Of a stretch of DNA of 64,000 nucleotides, positions 50,532-60,722 are shown piece after piece. Origin of the DNA: Sphingomicrobium aestuariivivum. GTDB taxonomy: Bacteria; Pseudomonadota; Alphaproteobacteria; Sphingomonadales; Sphingomonadaceae. The stretch is taken from the NCBI RefSeq assembly GCF_024721585.1, contig NZ_CP102629.1, positions 434,001 to 498,000 on the forward strand, in the 5' to 3' direction. The translations under genes were made by a program, and so were the position numbers. Within the stretch, counting starts at the first letter, position 1. The number at the start of each line of letters is the position of its first letter. A model generated the notes under the pieces. That model saw nothing but the letters and a program-made list of their open reading frames with translations. It was not told the origin of the DNA and did no database searches.

Positions 50532-51683
50532 TCACGCCTTGAAGGTGGCGCGGAAGCCGGGCTCGAGCATACGTGTGAGCGTCAGCACGTCCCAGTTGGT
50601 CAGGCGGATGCAGCCATGGCTTTCGGCATAGCCGATGGTCTGCGGCTCGGGCGTGCCGTGAAAGCCGTAATGCTCCTTGGTGAGATCGAGCCAGGCGACC
50701 CCGACCGGTCCGTTAGGTCCCGGCGGCAGGGTCACTTCCTCTTCGCTATCGGCGACATCCCAGAACAGGTCGGGCTGGTAGTTGAATGGCGGCAGATAGG
50801 CATAGGTGGTCGCCTTCCAGTCGCCGAGCGGCAGCGGGTCGTTCTCCGAGCCCGTCGTCACGGGGAATTGCGCGACCAGCTTGTCGGCATCGTCATAGAC
50901 GCGCAGTACCTTGTCGCTCTCGTCCACCGTGACATAGGCGCCCTTCACGCCCGGGTCGGGCTGGACATTCAGGGCGTTGAACATGTCGCGCTCGGCCTCG
51001 TCGATATCGCCATAATCGCGCGCGGCCGGCAGCACGTTGGGCAGCTGAAGCACGGTGCCGATCTCGACGTTGCGCGCCTTGTCACCATTCAGGGCGATCA
51101 GCGTCTCGCGGGTGGTGTGGAAGCGCTCGGCGACTTCCTCAAGCAAATCCTCATAGGGCATGCGCTCGAGGTCGGCCTGCTTGGTCGGATCGTCGGGGAT
51201 GGTCTTGAAGGGCGAACCGAAGCTGGTCTCGTCGATGCGCAGGAAGCGGGTCGGCTTTCGCGCATCGCGCAGCAGCTTCTTTCGCGTCGGCGTATCGAGT
51301 TCGCCCGTCACCTCGAGCCCATGGGCTTCCTGATAGCCTTTCAGCGCCATGATGAAATTCTGCCCCTCGCGCCCGTCGATCACGCCGGGCGAGAAATGGG
51401 CACGGTCGAGCAGGACCATGGCGTGAAAGACGTCATTGTCGATGTCGCCCAGCCCGCGCTGGTCGCTCTTCCCCTCGTCGAGCGCGGTCGAGCCATAGGT
51501 ATTACCCTGCTTCGTCGGCTTCTCGGCCGCCGTGGCCTGTGCGGCATTGGCCTTCTGCTGGGCCGGCTGCGCCTCGGCGCCCTCGGACGACAGGACGGCC
51601 CCGCCCGCGGCAAGCGCGATGGCAGCGGAGAAAGCGGTGATGATCTTGTTACGCGGAAGACGAACGCGGGGCTTACGAGCCAT
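50532..51683 (-). CDS. L,D-transpeptidase (YkuD) with peptidoglycan-binding and LysM-like regions
   Basis: A 383-residue secreted enzyme starting MARKPRVRLP at 51683, with a twin-Arg-free signal peptide (about 12-38). A low-complexity linker leads to a peptidoglycan-binding region (about 85-140), a LysM-like region (about 178-222, ERFHTTRETLIALNGD) and a YkuD catalytic domain (about 250-380) with the SHGCIRL active-site Cys. It forms 3-3 cross-links or attaches proteins to the wall. The longer frame to 51929 overlaps thiE and is rejected. Confidence 0.88.
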   Translation of the reverse strand: MARKPRVRLPRNKIITAFSAAIALAAGGAVLSSEGAEAQPAQQKANAAQATAAEKPTKQGNTYGSTALDEGKSDQRGLGDIDNDVFHAMVLLDRAHFSPGVIDGREGQNFIMALKGYQEAHGLEVTGELDTPTRKKLLRDARKPTRFLRIDETSFGSPFKTIPDDPTKQADLERMPYEDLLEEVAERFHTTRETLIALNGDKARNVEIGTVLQLPNVLPAARDYGDIDEAERDMFNALNVQPDPGVKGAYVTVDESDKVLRVYDDADKLVAQFPVTTGSENDPLPLGDWKATTYAYLPPFNYQPDLFWDVADSEEEVTLPPGPNGPVGVAWLDLTKEHYGFHGTPEPQTIGYAESHGCIRLTNWDVLTLTRMLEPGFRATFKA

Positions 51684-51751
51684 TTTTGGTACCCTCACTG
51701 ACTGGTTTCTTTCCCAGCCAACGCAGCACCCCCCGACTTTATCCCTAGTGT

Positions 51752-52414
51752 CTAACCTTGGGTCAGCGCGTCCTCGAACGCTGCCACGGCAGCGGCGACA
51801 TCCTCGGCGCCCCACACCGCGCTCGACACGGCGAGGAAGTCGGCGCCCGCGCGCACCAGCGGCGCGGCATTGTCGGGGGTGATCCCGCCGATCGCCACGC
51901 AGGGCAGTTCGAACAGGCTCGCCCACCACGACAGGATGCCGGGTTCGGGGCGATGCTCGCTCTTCTTGGTGGGGCTGTCGTAAAAGGCACCGAAGGCGAC
52001 ATAGTCGGCCCCCGCTTCGCCCGCTTCCATCGCGAGGTGGCGTGAGGCGTGGCAGGTGACGCCGATCTGGACCGAGGGTCCGAGGATGGCGCGCGCGTCC
52101 TTCACGTCGCCATCGCCCTGCCCGAGATGGACGCCGTCGGCCTTCAGCCGCTTGGCCATCGCCACGTCGTCATTGACGATGAAGGCGACCTCGGCTTCCG
52201 CGCAAATCTCCTGCAGCGGCGCGGCAAGACGGGCCAGCTCGTGGCTCTCCATGCCCTTTACGCGCAGCTGGAAGGCGCTGACCCGCTCATGCGCGACGGC
52301 GGCCTTGAGGCGCGCCGGAAAGTCGCCGCCCACGTCCTGCGGGCTGATGAGATAGAGGTCGCAAGGGTGCTCGCGCTCGGGGGCGGCAAAAACGGAAAAG
52401 TCGAAATCGTCCAT
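51752..52414 (-). CDS. thiE: Thiamine phosphate synthase
   Basis: A 220-residue TIM-barrel enzyme joining HMP-pyrophosphate and thiazole phosphate. It has FQLRVKG, FIVNDD, DGVHLGQGD (Mg/pyrophosphate site), IGVTCH and the phosphate loop IGGITPDNAAPLVRAGAD. The first 18 residues are an extra N-terminal stretch. No other thiamine gene is adjacent. It follows the serine hydrolase gene by 35 nt. Confidence 0.92.
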   Translation of the reverse strand: MDDFDFSVFAAPEREHPCDLYLISPQDVGGDFPARLKAAVAHERVSAFQLRVKGMESHELARLAAPLQEICAEAEVAFIVNDDVAMAKRLKADGVHLGQGDGDVKDARAILGPSVQIGVTCHASRHLAMEAGEAGADYVAFGAFYDSPTKKSEHRPEPGILSWWASLFELPCVAIGGITPDNAAPLVRAGADFLAVSSAVWGAEDVAAAVAAFEDALTQG

Positions 52415-52449
52415 GCCCCGCCCCTAGCGCAAGCTTTCCCCTTCGCCAA

Positions 52450-53505
52450 TCACTCGCCGAAGAGTTCGAGCCACTTGGCCGCGATCGGGCTCGTCTCGAC
52501 CTTTGCATGGTCGAGCGGATTGCCCCAGAAGATCGCCTCGGTATTGGCCAGCACGATGAGCGTCAGGCCTTTTTCGGGCCGCTTGAGGTAGAGCGCCGAA
52601 TATTTGTCAGGCTCCCAGCCGCCGTGCCAGGTCAGCCGCTCGCCCTCATAGTCCTGCACCCACCAACCGTAGCGATAGTCGCCGGTCTCGCCGACAGGTT
52701 GCTCGAACAAAAGGTAGCGATAGTCGTCGGACAAGAGCTGCGGGATGGCGCGGTCGAACTTGGCGATCTCGCGGGTCGAGGCATAGATGCCCGCCGCTGC
52801 GCGCAGGTCATCATCGGGGAGCGCCGCTTTCTCGGGCCCCTGCTCGGTCGACTTGAAGGGCGGCACCAGCCGCGCCAGCGCCACCGCGCCTTCCTCGTCG
52901 CGCCAGCCCAGCGCCGTCGCGTCCATGCCCGCCGGCTCGAGCACGCGTTCGCGCATGATGGTGCGCAGCGGCCGCCCGCCAGCACCCTCGATCATGCGGT
53001 CGATGCGCGCATAGGCCATGGGGTTGTAGATCGAGCGACTGCCATCGCCGTTGACGCGCATCGTCAGTACGTCGCGCAAGTTGAGGTCGCGATCGCAGGC
53101 CACGGGCGCGAGGGTCTCGTTGCCGCCCATATAGGGGATGGGCGAGGTCTTCATGCGCTCGCAAAAGCCCTGCCAGCCTGCATCGGCGCTCATCGGCACA
53201 TCGAGGCTGGTGCCATCGGCTTCGACTTCCGCGATGATCGCGGCGGCGGCGATGGGCTTGGTGACCGAAGCAATAAAGAAGCTGTTGTCGGGCGTGGCCG
53301 GGTGATCACCCTCATCGTCGCCGACGCCATAGGCCTTTTCAAAGACGGGTTCGCCGTCCTCGAGGACCAGCACCGAGAGCGCCGGAATGCGCTTTTCCTT
53401 GCGGAACTCGGCGAGAAAGCTATCGAACTCGTCGGCGGGCGCCGCAACCGCTGGCGCCCCACCGACCGTGGCCGCAACGGCGGCCGTCAGGATCATCGAA
53501 ATCAT
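52450..53505 (-). CDS. Serine hydrolase of the beta-lactamase/penicillin-binding fold
   Basis: A 351-residue exported protein (signal peptide to about AVAA, residue 22). The SVTK tetrad supplies catalytic Ser and Lys. IYNPMAY fits the Tyr-containing second motif, and WHGGWEPDK fits the HxG third motif. It is closest to class C-like esterases/DD-peptidase relatives, so it is not evidence of antibiotic resistance. Substrate unknown. Confidence 0.8.
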   Translation of the reverse strand: MISMILTAAVAATVGGAPAVAAPADEFDSFLAEFRKEKRIPALSVLVLEDGEPVFEKAYGVGDDEGDHPATPDNSFFIASVTKPIAAAAIIAEVEADGTSLDVPMSADAGWQGFCERMKTSPIPYMGGNETLAPVACDRDLNLRDVLTMRVNGDGSRSIYNPMAYARIDRMIEGAGGRPLRTIMRERVLEPAGMDATALGWRDEEGAVALARLVPPFKSTEQGPEKAALPDDDLRAAAGIYASTREIAKFDRAIPQLLSDDYRYLLFEQPVGETGDYRYGWWVQDYEGERLTWHGGWEPDKYSALYLKRPEKGLTLIVLANTEAIFWGNPLDHAKVETSPIAAKWLELFGE

Positions 53506-53548
53506 GATGTCACGCTAGCCTTCGACTACGGCTGTAGTCAAGGGTGTA

Positions 53549-54445
53549 TTAGCCGTTGCATACACTCGCGGCGTAGATGCTGTCGATCGCGCTGCCCAGC
53601 GCCTTGTCGAACGCGGCATCGTCCATGTCGGCGCGAAGGTCCTGCAGGAGCGCACGGCTGAAGCTGGCGATCATGCCGCGGTTCTTGGCGAGCTTGGCAT
53701 TGGCCTCGTCGCGCTCGTAACCGCCCGACAGCGCGACCACGCGCGCCACCGCCGGATGCGCCACCAGCGGGGCGTAGAGATCATCTTCTTCGGGCAGGGT
53801 GAGCTTGAGCATCACGCGCTTGCCGGGATCCATGCCGTCGAGCGCGGCAAGGAGATGCTTCAACAGCAGCTTCTCGGCCTCGCCGCGGGTGGCCGACTTG
53901 ATGTTCACCTCGGGCTCGACGATCGGCATCAGCCCGCCGTCGAGGATCTGGTTGGCGGCCATGAACTGCTGGGTGACGATCGCGTGGATGCCGTCGTCAT
54001 TGGCCTCGTTGATGACGCTGCGCATCTTGGTCCCGAACACCCCGCGGGCCTTGCCCTTGGCGACAAGCTCGTCGAGGCGGGTCATCGGCTTCATCTTCTG
54101 GACGCCGTCGGCTTCATCCTCGAGGCCCTGGTCCACTTTCAGGAAGGGCACGACGCCGCGTTCCCACAGGAGCTGGGGCACGGGCTTGCCGTCCGCCTCG
54201 CCGTCCATCGTCTTCTCGAACAGGATGGCGCCGAGCACCTTCTGCCCCGAAAAGCTCGGCGCGGTGACGATGCGCGTGCGCATATCGTGGATAAGGCCGA
54301 ACATCTCTTCCTCGGTCGACCAGGCGTCCTCGCCGATCCCGTAGGCCTTGAGCGCCTTGGGGGTCGAACCACCCGACTGGTCGAGCGCGGCGATGAAGCC
54401 CGAGCCGCCCACCATCTGCGCCATCATCTTGGGATCGAATGTCAT
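53549..54445 (-). CDS. fda: Fructose-bisphosphate aldolase class I
   Basis: A 298-residue Schiff-base aldolase with the start MTFDPKMMAQMVGGSGFIAALDQSGGSTPKAL and the probable active lysine in VMLKLTLPEE. It cleaves fructose 1,6-bisphosphate to triose phosphates. pgk, gap and tkt lie just to the right on the same strand, interrupted by a plus-strand gene. The upstream region carries a perfect palindrome (54474-54485). Confidence 0.92.
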   Translation of the reverse strand: MTFDPKMMAQMVGGSGFIAALDQSGGSTPKALKAYGIGEDAWSTEEEMFGLIHDMRTRIVTAPSFSGQKVLGAILFEKTMDGEADGKPVPQLLWERGVVPFLKVDQGLEDEADGVQKMKPMTRLDELVAKGKARGVFGTKMRSVINEANDDGIHAIVTQQFMAANQILDGGLMPIVEPEVNIKSATRGEAEKLLLKHLLAALDGMDPGKRVMLKLTLPEEDDLYAPLVAHPAVARVVALSGGYERDEANAKLAKNRGMIASFSRALLQDLRADMDDAAFDKALGSAIDSIYAASVCNG

Positions 54446-54473
54446 GGAAATTGGCCTCCCCGCCGGTTCAACT

Positions 54474-54485
54474 GCATACGTATGC
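54474..54485. promoter_or_regulatory. Perfect palindrome GCATACGTATGC upstream of fda
   Basis: A 12-bp palindrome with a central CG, 29 nt upstream of the fda start codon. Size and centre resemble LacI-type operators. No regulator gene is nearby, so the assignment is tentative. Confidence 0.4.
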
Positions 54486-54613
54486 GAGCGCGGCTAGCGG
54501 GCGCTTTTCGCAGGCGCAATGCTGTGAACGCTCACGCCAATGAAAAAGCTGGTGGCGGTAACTTTCCCCCGCCCTCGCACGTATCATGTCGAAGCAAGAG
54601 AGGGAGCCCAGCC

Positions 54614-55387
54614 ATGTCGAGGATGTCCGACCAGCAGGAGGAAATCTGCGCCGAGGCCGCCTTCGACGGCAGTGGCCTCAAGGCCGTGCTCGTCAACGCC
54701 ACCTTGAAGCCGCCCGGGCAGGACAGCCACACCGACACGCTGCTCGAGGTGGTCGCGGAGATCTTCTCGCGCTCGAAGGTCGCGGTCGACCGCCTCCGCC
54801 TATCGGGCCACCTCCTCGCCCCCGGCGTCTATCCCGACATGACCGACCATGGCTGGGAGCGCGACGACTGGCCCAAGATCAGCGACCGCGTGCTGGAGGC
54901 CGACATTCTCGTCCTCGGCACTCCCATCTGGCTCGGCGAGAAATCCTCGCTCGCCGCCGCTTTCATCGAAAAGCTCTACGCCCATTCGGGCCAGACCAAC
55001 GACAAGGGGCAATATCGCTTCTACGGCAAGGTCGGCGGTTGCGTCGTCACCGGCAACGAGGACGGCATCAAGGCGGTCGCATCCTCCTGCCTCTACGCGA
55101 TGAGCCATGTCGGCTACACCATCCCCCCGCAGGCCGATTGCGGCTGGATCGGCGAGGCGGGCCCCGGCCCCAGCTATGGCGATGAAAAGGAAGACGGCTC
55201 GGGCCGCGTCGGCTTCGACAATGTCTTCACCCAGCGCAACACGACCTTCATGGCCTTCAACCTCATGCACATGGCGAAGATGCTGAAGGACAATGGCGGC
55301 ATTCCCGCCATCGGCAATGTCAGGACAGAATGGGACGACGGGTCAAAACCCGGCTGGCCCAACCCCGAATATCGGATTGACGACTAG
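54614..55387 (+). CDS. Flavodoxin-fold NAD(P)H-dependent oxidoreductase
   Basis: A 257-residue protein starting MSRMSDQQEE at 54614 after a GGGAG site (a second ATG is at 54623). LVNATLKPPGQDSHTDTLL is the FMN-phosphate loop region and ADILVLGTPIWLGEKSSLAAAFIEKL is the second flavin contact, as in NADPH-dependent FMN reductases. The longer frame upstream is antisense to fda. It ends one nucleotide before the convergent small-protein gene. Substrate unknown. Confidence 0.8.
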   Translation: MSRMSDQQEEICAEAAFDGSGLKAVLVNATLKPPGQDSHTDTLLEVVAEIFSRSKVAVDRLRLSGHLLAPGVYPDMTDHGWERDDWPKISDRVLEADILVLGTPIWLGEKSSLAAAFIEKLYAHSGQTNDKGQYRFYGKVGGCVVTGNEDGIKAVASSCLYAMSHVGYTIPPQADCGWIGEAGPGPSYGDEKEDGSGRVGFDNVFTQRNTTFMAFNLMHMAKMLKDNGGIPAIGNVRTEWDDGSKPGWPNPEYRIDD

Positions 55388-55388
55388 C

Positions 55389-55817
55389 CTAGCGCCAGAG
55401 CTGGAGCGAGCGGATCGCGCCGGCGACGCGCTCGTCATCCTCGGTGCGCGAGAGGGCGCGTTCGACGAGCTGCCAGTTGCGGCTCATCCCGCCCTTTCGC
55501 CACAGGTCCTGCATCCAGAAGGTGCCGTTCCAGCGCCGTCCCTCAAGGGTCATCTCGAGCTCGGCCTGCGTGGCGAAAATCACGCTCGCGCCATGGCGGC
55601 GGCAATAGACGTTGCCGAAGCGATAGCCCTCGCTGCTGAACTGGTCGGGCGCGGCGTCGAGCAGGCTCGAACGGTCGAGCAACACGGGCTTGGAGGCCGC
55701 GACGACGAAGCGGAAGGCGCGGCCGGTAAGCTTCTTGAGCTGCTTGCGGTCGCGCTCGATCCAGCCGCGCATCCAGCGGTGCTCGAGCGTCTCGATGCTG
55801 GCGGAAATGTCGGCCAT
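55389..55817 (-). CDS. SnoaL/NTF2-like protein (DUF4440 type)
   Basis: A 142-residue protein starting MADISASIE at an ATG that overlaps the pgk stop (TGATG). The pattern ETLEHRWMRGWIERDRKQLKKL...RAFRFVVAA is typical of DUF4440/SnoaL-like proteins, which form a cone-shaped barrel. No catalytic residue is evident. It is in the pgk transcription unit, but its link to glycolysis is unknown. Confidence 0.65.
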   Translation of the reverse strand: MADISASIETLEHRWMRGWIERDRKQLKKLTGRAFRFVVAASKPVLLDRSSLLDAAPDQFSSEGYRFGNVYCRRHGASVIFATQAELEMTLEGRRWNGTFWMQDLWRKGGMSRNWQLVERALSRTEDDERVAGAIRSLQLWR

Positions 55818-57019
55818 CAGCGCTGGAGCGCCGCCACGCCGGGCAGTTCCTTGCCTTCCATCCATTCGAGGAAGGCGCCGCCCGCGGTCGAGACGAAGCT
55901 GAAGTCGCCTGCAACGCCCGCCTGGTTCAGGGCAGCGACGGTGTCGCCCCCGCCCGCCACGCTGGTGAGGCTGCCTTCCTTGGTGAGCGCCGCCGCGGTC
56001 TGCGCGAGCTGGACGGTGGCGCGGTCGAAGGGCTCGGTCTCGAAGGCGCCCAGCGGACCGTTCCACACCAGCGTCTTGCAGGTCTTCAAGGCATCGGCGA
56101 GCGCCTCGACGGCATTGGGGCCGATGTCGAGGATCATCTCGTCCGCCTCGACCTCGTGGACGTTGCAGGTGCGAAGGCTGTCGGGGTTGGCCGCAAATTC
56201 CTTCGAGACGACCACGTCATAGGGAAGATGGATGGTGCAGTCGGCCTTGTCCGCAGCAGCGAAGATGTCGTTCGCCTGCGGGACGAGATCGGCTTCCATC
56301 AGGCTCTTGCCGACGGCGACACCGCGCGCGGCGAGGAAGGTGTTGGCCATGCCGCCGCCGATGATGAGGTGATCGACCTTGGCGACGAGATTTTCGAGGA
56401 CCGCGAGCTTGGTCGAGACCTTCGCGCCGCCGACCACTGCGGCGACCGGATGCTCGGGGCTGCCGAGCGCCGCTTCGAGTGCCGACAGCTCGGCCTCCAT
56501 CGCGCGGCCAGCGAAGCTTTCGAGGTGCTCGGTGACACCGACCGTCGAGGCGTGGGCGCGGTGCGCCACCGAGAAAGCGTCGTTGACATAATAGTCGGCG
56601 AGCGCCGCCATGCCTTTCGCAAGCTCGGGGTCGTTCTTCGTCTCGCCTTCATGGAAGCGGGTGTTCTCGAGGATACCGATCGCGCCCGGGAGCATGATCG
56701 AGATGGCGCGCGCTGCCTCGGGGCCCTGGCAGTCCTCGACATAGCGCACCGACAGGCCGGTGATCTCGCGCATCGGCTCGACCAGCAGCGCGGTCGACAT
56801 GTCGGGACGCGGGCGCCCCTCGGGACGGCGGAAGTGCGACAGCAGCAGGACCTTGGCCCCCTTGCCCGCCAGCTCGCGGATCGTCGGCAAATGCGCGCGG
56901 ATCCGCGTGTCGTCGGTGACGTCGCCGTCGGCCATCGGCACGTTGAGATCGCAGCGCACCAGCACCGTCTTGCCGTCGAGGTCGGCAGGCAGGTCGTCGA
57001 GGGTCTTGAAGGAGGTCAT
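55817..57019 (-). CDS. pgk: Phosphoglycerate kinase
   Basis: A 400-residue enzyme starting [10 protein letters not shown] at 57019. It has VRCDLNVP, substrate-binding [19 protein letters not shown] and the C-terminal nucleotide loop [12 protein letters not shown]. It makes ATP from 1,3-bisphosphoglycerate. A terminator-like hairpin lies between it and gap, so its expression may be partly independent. Confidence 0.97.
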   Translation of the reverse strand: MTSFKTLDDLPADLDGKTVLVRCDLNVPMADGDVTDDTRIRAHLPTIRELAGKGAKVLLLSHFRRPEGRPRPDMSTALLVEPMREITGLSVRYVEDCQGPEAARAISIMLPGAIGILENTRFHEGETKNDPELAKGMAALADYYVNDAFSVAHRAHASTVGVTEHLESFAGRAMEAELSALEAALGSPEHPVAAVVGGAKVSTKLAVLENLVAKVDHLIIGGGMANTFLAARGVAVGKSLMEADLVPQANDIFAAADKADCTIHLPYDVVVSKEFAANPDSLRTCNVHEVEADEMILDIGPNAVEALADALKTCKTLVWNGPLGAFETEPFDRATVQLAQTAAALTKEGSLTSVAGGGDTVAALNQAGVAGDFSFVSTAGGAFLEWMEGKELPGVAALQR

Positions 57020-57054
57020 GTCACTATCCTCGCGAAGGTCGCGCCTCCGCATAT

Positions 57055-57086
57055 GAAAAAGCGCCCCGACGGACCCGCCGGGGCGC
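57055..57086 (-). terminator. Terminator between gap and pgk
   Basis: An 8-bp GC stem (GCGCCCCG / CGGGGCGC) with a 10-nt loop, followed on the minus strand by TTTTT. It sits 8 nt after the gap stop, inside an apparent tkt-gap-pgk operon, and would set a gap-to-pgk expression ratio. Confidence 0.75.
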
Positions 57087-57094
57087 CATTTAGC

Positions 57095-58099
57095 TTACAG
57101 CTTGGAGGCCATCACGCCCGCAGTGTCGATCATGCGGTTCGAGAAGCCCCATTCATTGTCGTACCAGCTGACGACGCGGGCGAGCTTGCCCTCCATCACG
57201 CCGGTCTCGAGGCTGTCGACGGTCGAGGAAGCCGGATGATGGTTGAAGTCCGAGCTGACGAGCGGCTGTTCGGTGAAGTCGAGCACGCCCTTCATCGGGC
57301 CTTCGGCGGCCGCCTTGAGCGCCGCGTTCAGCTCTTCGGCCGAGGTGTCGCGACCCGGCGTGAAGACGAGGTCGACGAGGCTGACATTGGGCGTCGGCAC
57401 GCGGATCGAGGAGCCGTCGAGCTTGCCGTTCAATTCGGGCAGGACGAGACCGACCGCGCGGGCAGCGCCGGTGGTGGTCGGGATCATATTCTGCGCACCG
57501 CCGCGGGCACGGCGCATGTCAGAATGCATCTGGTCGAGCATGCGCTGGTCGTTGGTATAGCTGTGCACGGTGGTCATGAAGCCGCGCTCGATACCGACGG
57601 TGTCGTTGAGGACCTTGGCGACCGGCGCGAGGCAGTTGGTGGTGCAGCTGGCGTTGGAGACGATGTGATCATCGCCCGTCAGCGTGTCATGGTTGACGCC
57701 ATAGACGATGGTCTTGAGATCGCCCTTGGCCGGCGCCGAGATGAGGACGCGCTTGGCGCCCGCATCGAGGTGCGGCCTGGCGGCATCGACCGACTGGAAG
57801 AAGCCGGTGCACTCGAGGACGATGTCGATCCCCATCTCGCCGTGCGGCAGCTTGCCGGGCTCGCGCTCCTTGGTGACCGCGATCTTCTTTCCGTTGACGA
57901 TGATCGCATCGCCGTCGACTTCGACCGAGCCGGGGAAGCGGCCATGGGTGGAGTCGTACTGGAACAGGAGCGCGTTCGACTTGGCGTCGGCCAGGTCGTT
58001 GATCGCGACCAGTTCAAGGTCGTGATCGTCGCGCTCGAGCAGGGCGCGGGCCACGAGGCGACCGATGCGGCCGAAACCGTTGATGGCGACTTTAGTCAT
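57095..58099 (-). CDS. gap: Glyceraldehyde-3-phosphate dehydrogenase
   Basis: A 334-residue NAD-dependent enzyme with the GFGRIGR nucleotide loop and the catalytic Cys in [12 protein letters not shown]. The partner His is in the TVHSYTND segment. The Asp in AINDLAD at the end of the second strand favours NAD over NADP. The start overlaps the tkt stop by 8 nt. Confidence 0.97.
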   Translation of the reverse strand: MTKVAINGFGRIGRLVARALLERDDHDLELVAINDLADAKSNALLFQYDSTHGRFPGSVEVDGDAIIVNGKKIAVTKEREPGKLPHGEMGIDIVLECTGFFQSVDAARPHLDAGAKRVLISAPAKGDLKTIVYGVNHDTLTGDDHIVSNASCTTNCLAPVAKVLNDTVGIERGFMTTVHSYTNDQRMLDQMHSDMRRARGGAQNMIPTTTGAARAVGLVLPELNGKLDGSSIRVPTPNVSLVDLVFTPGRDTSAEELNAALKAAAEGPMKGVLDFTEQPLVSSDFNHHPASSTVDSLETGVMEGKLARVVSWYDNEWGFSNRMIDTAGVMASKL

Positions 58100-60068
58100 T
58101 GTTCAAACGCTCCATGATCTTGGAATGGATGGCTTCGGGGGTGAAGCCGAATTTCTCGAAAAGGTCGGGCGCCGGCGCCGACGCGCCGAAGCTGTCGATG
58201 CCGATGTTGAGCCCGTTCTTCATGGTCATGTCGGACCAGCCGAAGGTAGTGCCCGCCTCGATCGAGACGCGCAGGATTTCCGACGGATCGACATCGGGCA
58301 GCAGGTCGGCCTGGTAGGCGGCATCCTGTGCGCGGAATTTCTCCCAGCTCGGCATCGAGACGACATCGGCGCCGATGCCGTCATTCTCGAGCCGCTCGGC
58401 GACCTCGGCGGCGAGATGCACCTCCGAACCCGTCGCGATGAGGATCACTCGGCGCGGCTTGTCCGCCGCCTTGAGGCGATAGGCCCCCTTGGCGGTGAGG
58501 TTGGCCTCGCTCTTCTCGAGCCGCATCTGGGGCAGGCCCTGACGCGACAGCGCCAGCAGCGCGGGGCCGTCACCGGCCAGCGCATCGCCCCACGCCTCGG
58601 CGGTCTCGACCGCGTCGCAGGGGCGATAAACGGTGAGTCCCGGCATGGCACGCAGGCTCTGGACATGTTCGACCGGCTGGTGGGTGGGGCCATCCTCGCC
58701 GAGCCCGATCGAATCGTGCGTCATGACATGGACGACCTTGGCCCCCATCAGCGCGCCGAGGCGGATCGCGGGGCGCGAATAGTCGGAGAAGACGAGGAAA
58801 GTGCCGCCATAGGGCAGCACGCCGCCGTGCAGCGCCATGCCGTTCATCGCGGCGGCCATGCCGAATTCGCGGATGCCGTAATAGATGTAGCGCCCGCTAT
58901 AGTCCGAGGCGGTGAGCGGCCCGATGCCGCCCGCCTTGGTGTTGTTCGAGCCGGTAAGGTCGGCCGACCCGCCGATGGTGGCGGGGATCGCCTCGTTGAT
59001 CGCGCCGAGCACGATCTCGCTCGCCTTGCGGGTCGCCATCTTCTCGGGATTGGCGATCAGCTTCTCGATCAGCTTGCCCTGCCAGCGGCGGTCCCACTTG
59101 CCGTCGAGCTGGTCCTTGAAGGCCTGTGCCTTGTCGGAAGCGGCAAGACGCTCTTCCCACGCCTTTTTCTCTTCCTGCGCGCGCTGGCCGATCGTCGTCC
59201 ACGCCTCGCGCACGTCGTCAGGAATGACGAAGGGCTCGGCGTCCCAGCCGAGCTCTTCGCGTGCCTTGGCGATTTCCTCAGGCCCGAGCGGCGCGCCGTG
59301 CGTCGCGGCGGTGCCCTGCTTGGTCGGGGCGCCATAACCGATGGTGGTCTTGCAGCGGATGAGGCTCGGCTTGTGGGTCTTCTTGGCCTCGGCGATGGCG
59401 CGGCTGACCGCATCGGCGCTCATGCCGTCGCATTCATGCGTCGACCAGCCCATCGCCTCGTGACGCTTGAGCACGTCCTCGGTGCGGCTGAGGTCGGTCG
59501 AGCCGTCGATGGTGATCTCGTTATCGTCCCACAGGACGATGAGGCGGCCGAGCTGGAGGTGGCCCGCAAGGCCCGCGGCCTCGTGGTTGATGCCTTCCAT
59601 CAGGCAGCCGTCGCCCGCGATCACATAGGTGTGATGGTCGACGAGGTCATCGCCATAGATAGCATTGAGGTGGCGCTCGGCAATCGCCATGCCCACCGCG
59701 GTGGCGAGCCCCTGCCCGAGCGGGCCGGTGGTCGTCTCGACGCCGTCGAGGAGGAAATTCTCGGGATGCCCCGCGCACGGGCTCTTCAGCTGGCGGAAAT
59801 CCTTGATCTCCTGCATTGTCGGATGGGCATAGCCCGACAGGTTGAGGAGCGAATAGGCGAGCATCGAGCCATGGCCTGCCGACAGGACGAAGCGGTCGCG
59901 GTCGGGCCAGTGCGGATCGCTGGGATCGTGCTTGAGGTGATCGGCGTAAAGCGCCACGGCGGCATCGGCCATGCCCATCGGCATGCCGGGATGACCCGAA
60001 TTGGCGGCTTGCACCGCATCCATCGAGAGGGCGCGAATGGCATTGGCTAGGCGGCGCTTGGTCGGCAT
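58092..60068 (-). CDS. tkt: Transketolase
   Basis: A 658-residue thiamine-diphosphate enzyme of the pentose phosphate pathway. The N-terminal TPP motif is GDGCLMEG...[10 protein letters not shown]. Substrate-contact segments include [10 protein letters not shown] and [16 protein letters not shown]. It lies first in a tkt-gap-pgk unit, linking pentose phosphate and triose metabolism. Its promoter should lie in the 166 nt before the divergent small gene. Confidence 0.97.
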   Translation of the reverse strand: MPTKRRLANAIRALSMDAVQAANSGHPGMPMGMADAAVALYADHLKHDPSDPHWPDRDRFVLSAGHGSMLAYSLLNLSGYAHPTMQEIKDFRQLKSPCAGHPENFLLDGVETTTGPLGQGLATAVGMAIAERHLNAIYGDDLVDHHTYVIAGDGCLMEGINHEAAGLAGHLQLGRLIVLWDDNEITIDGSTDLSRTEDVLKRHEAMGWSTHECDGMSADAVSRAIAEAKKTHKPSLIRCKTTIGYGAPTKQGTAATHGAPLGPEEIAKAREELGWDAEPFVIPDDVREAWTTIGQRAQEEKKAWEERLAASDKAQAFKDQLDGKWDRRWQGKLIEKLIANPEKMATRKASEIVLGAINEAIPATIGGSADLTGSNNTKAGGIGPLTASDYSGRYIYYGIREFGMAAAMNGMALHGGVLPYGGTFLVFSDYSRPAIRLGALMGAKVVHVMTHDSIGLGEDGPTHQPVEHVQSLRAMPGLTVYRPCDAVETAEAWGDALAGDGPALLALSRQGLPQMRLEKSEANLTAKGAYRLKAADKPRRVILIATGSEVHLAAEVAERLENDGIGADVVSMPSWEKFRAQDAAYQADLLPDVDPSEILRVSIEAGTTFGWSDMTMKNGLNIGIDSFGASAPAPDLFEKFGFTPEAIHSKIMERLNND

Positions 60069-60234
60069 GCCGGCTCCTTAGGATAAGAGGTCCCCGAGCG
60101 AGCGGTAGCCGCCCACCCCTGTCTGGCTCGCTATTGCCGTGCCACGCGCGGGCGTCAACCATGTGGGAACGTTCACGAGCGGCTTTTTGGCACTTTGCTT
60201 GGCAAGCGGTGTGGCGGGCGCTACGGCTTTAACC

Positions 60235-60414
60235 ATGTCCTCGTCCCGCCTCGCCGCCGCGCTGACCCGTGCCGACGCCGCCCTCGCGCGCGCCGAAAGC
60301 GCTATCGCGCACCTCGAGAAACGGGGCGAAAAGGACCAGGCATTGCGCGAGGAAGTGCGCGCCGCGCTGGCCGAACTCGACCAGCTCATCACCGCACGGG
60401 AAGAAAGCGAATGA
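60235..60414 (+). CDS. Small coiled-coil protein co-transcribed with zapA
   Basis: A 59-residue Ala/Glu-rich helical protein (RLAAALTRADAALARAESAIAHLEKRG) starting at the ATG at 60235. A GTG-initiated frame from 60139 is less likely, as its added segment is hydrophobic and unlike the rest. The stop overlaps the zapA start by 4 nt (ATGA). Small proteins of this type (compare DUF4164) often precede zapA in alphaproteobacteria. A division-related role is inferred from position only. Confidence 0.7.
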   Translation: MSSSRLAAALTRADAALARAESAIAHLEKRGEKDQALREEVRAALAELDQLITAREESE

Positions 60415-60722
60415 GCGAGGTCACCCTCCATATCAACGGCCGCAATTATACGGTGCGCGCCCGCGACGGCGAGGAGGAGCAGCTCGTCCGCGCCGGCCAA
60501 CTCGTCGAGCAGCGCTGCAACGATGCCCGCGCCGCGATGGGCACGCTGTCCGACACCAGCCTCTATTTCTACGCCGCGTTGATGCTCGCCGACGACCTTG
60601 CCGGCGGCAAGAGCGCAGGTCCGTCAGCAGAGGATGAAGCGAGCGTCAAAAGCGCCGAAAATCTCGCCGCCCGCCTCGAAACGCTCGCGAACCGACTTGA
60701 GAAGGCGGCGCGCCGCGCCTAA
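60411..60722 (+). CDS. zapA: Cell division protein ZapA
   Basis: A 103-residue protein starting MSEVTLHINGRNYTVRARDGEEE, the beta-rich N-terminal domain of ZapA, followed by a long helix ending in a coiled coil. It cross-links FtsZ filaments at the division site. A 6S RNA-like gene and the 5-formyl-THF cyclo-ligase gene follow, the same order as in E. coli (zapA-ssrS-fau). Confidence 0.9.
   Translation: MSEVTLHINGRNYTVRARDGEEEQLVRAGQLVEQRCNDARAAMGTLSDTSLYFYAALMLADDLAGGKSAGPSAEDEASVKSAENLAARLETLANRLEKAARRA

Noticed and set aside
52450-53505. Reading the serine hydrolase as a beta-lactamase resistance gene
   Set aside because: Only the general SxxK fold motifs are present, and it sits among housekeeping genes; the family is mostly esterases and peptidases.
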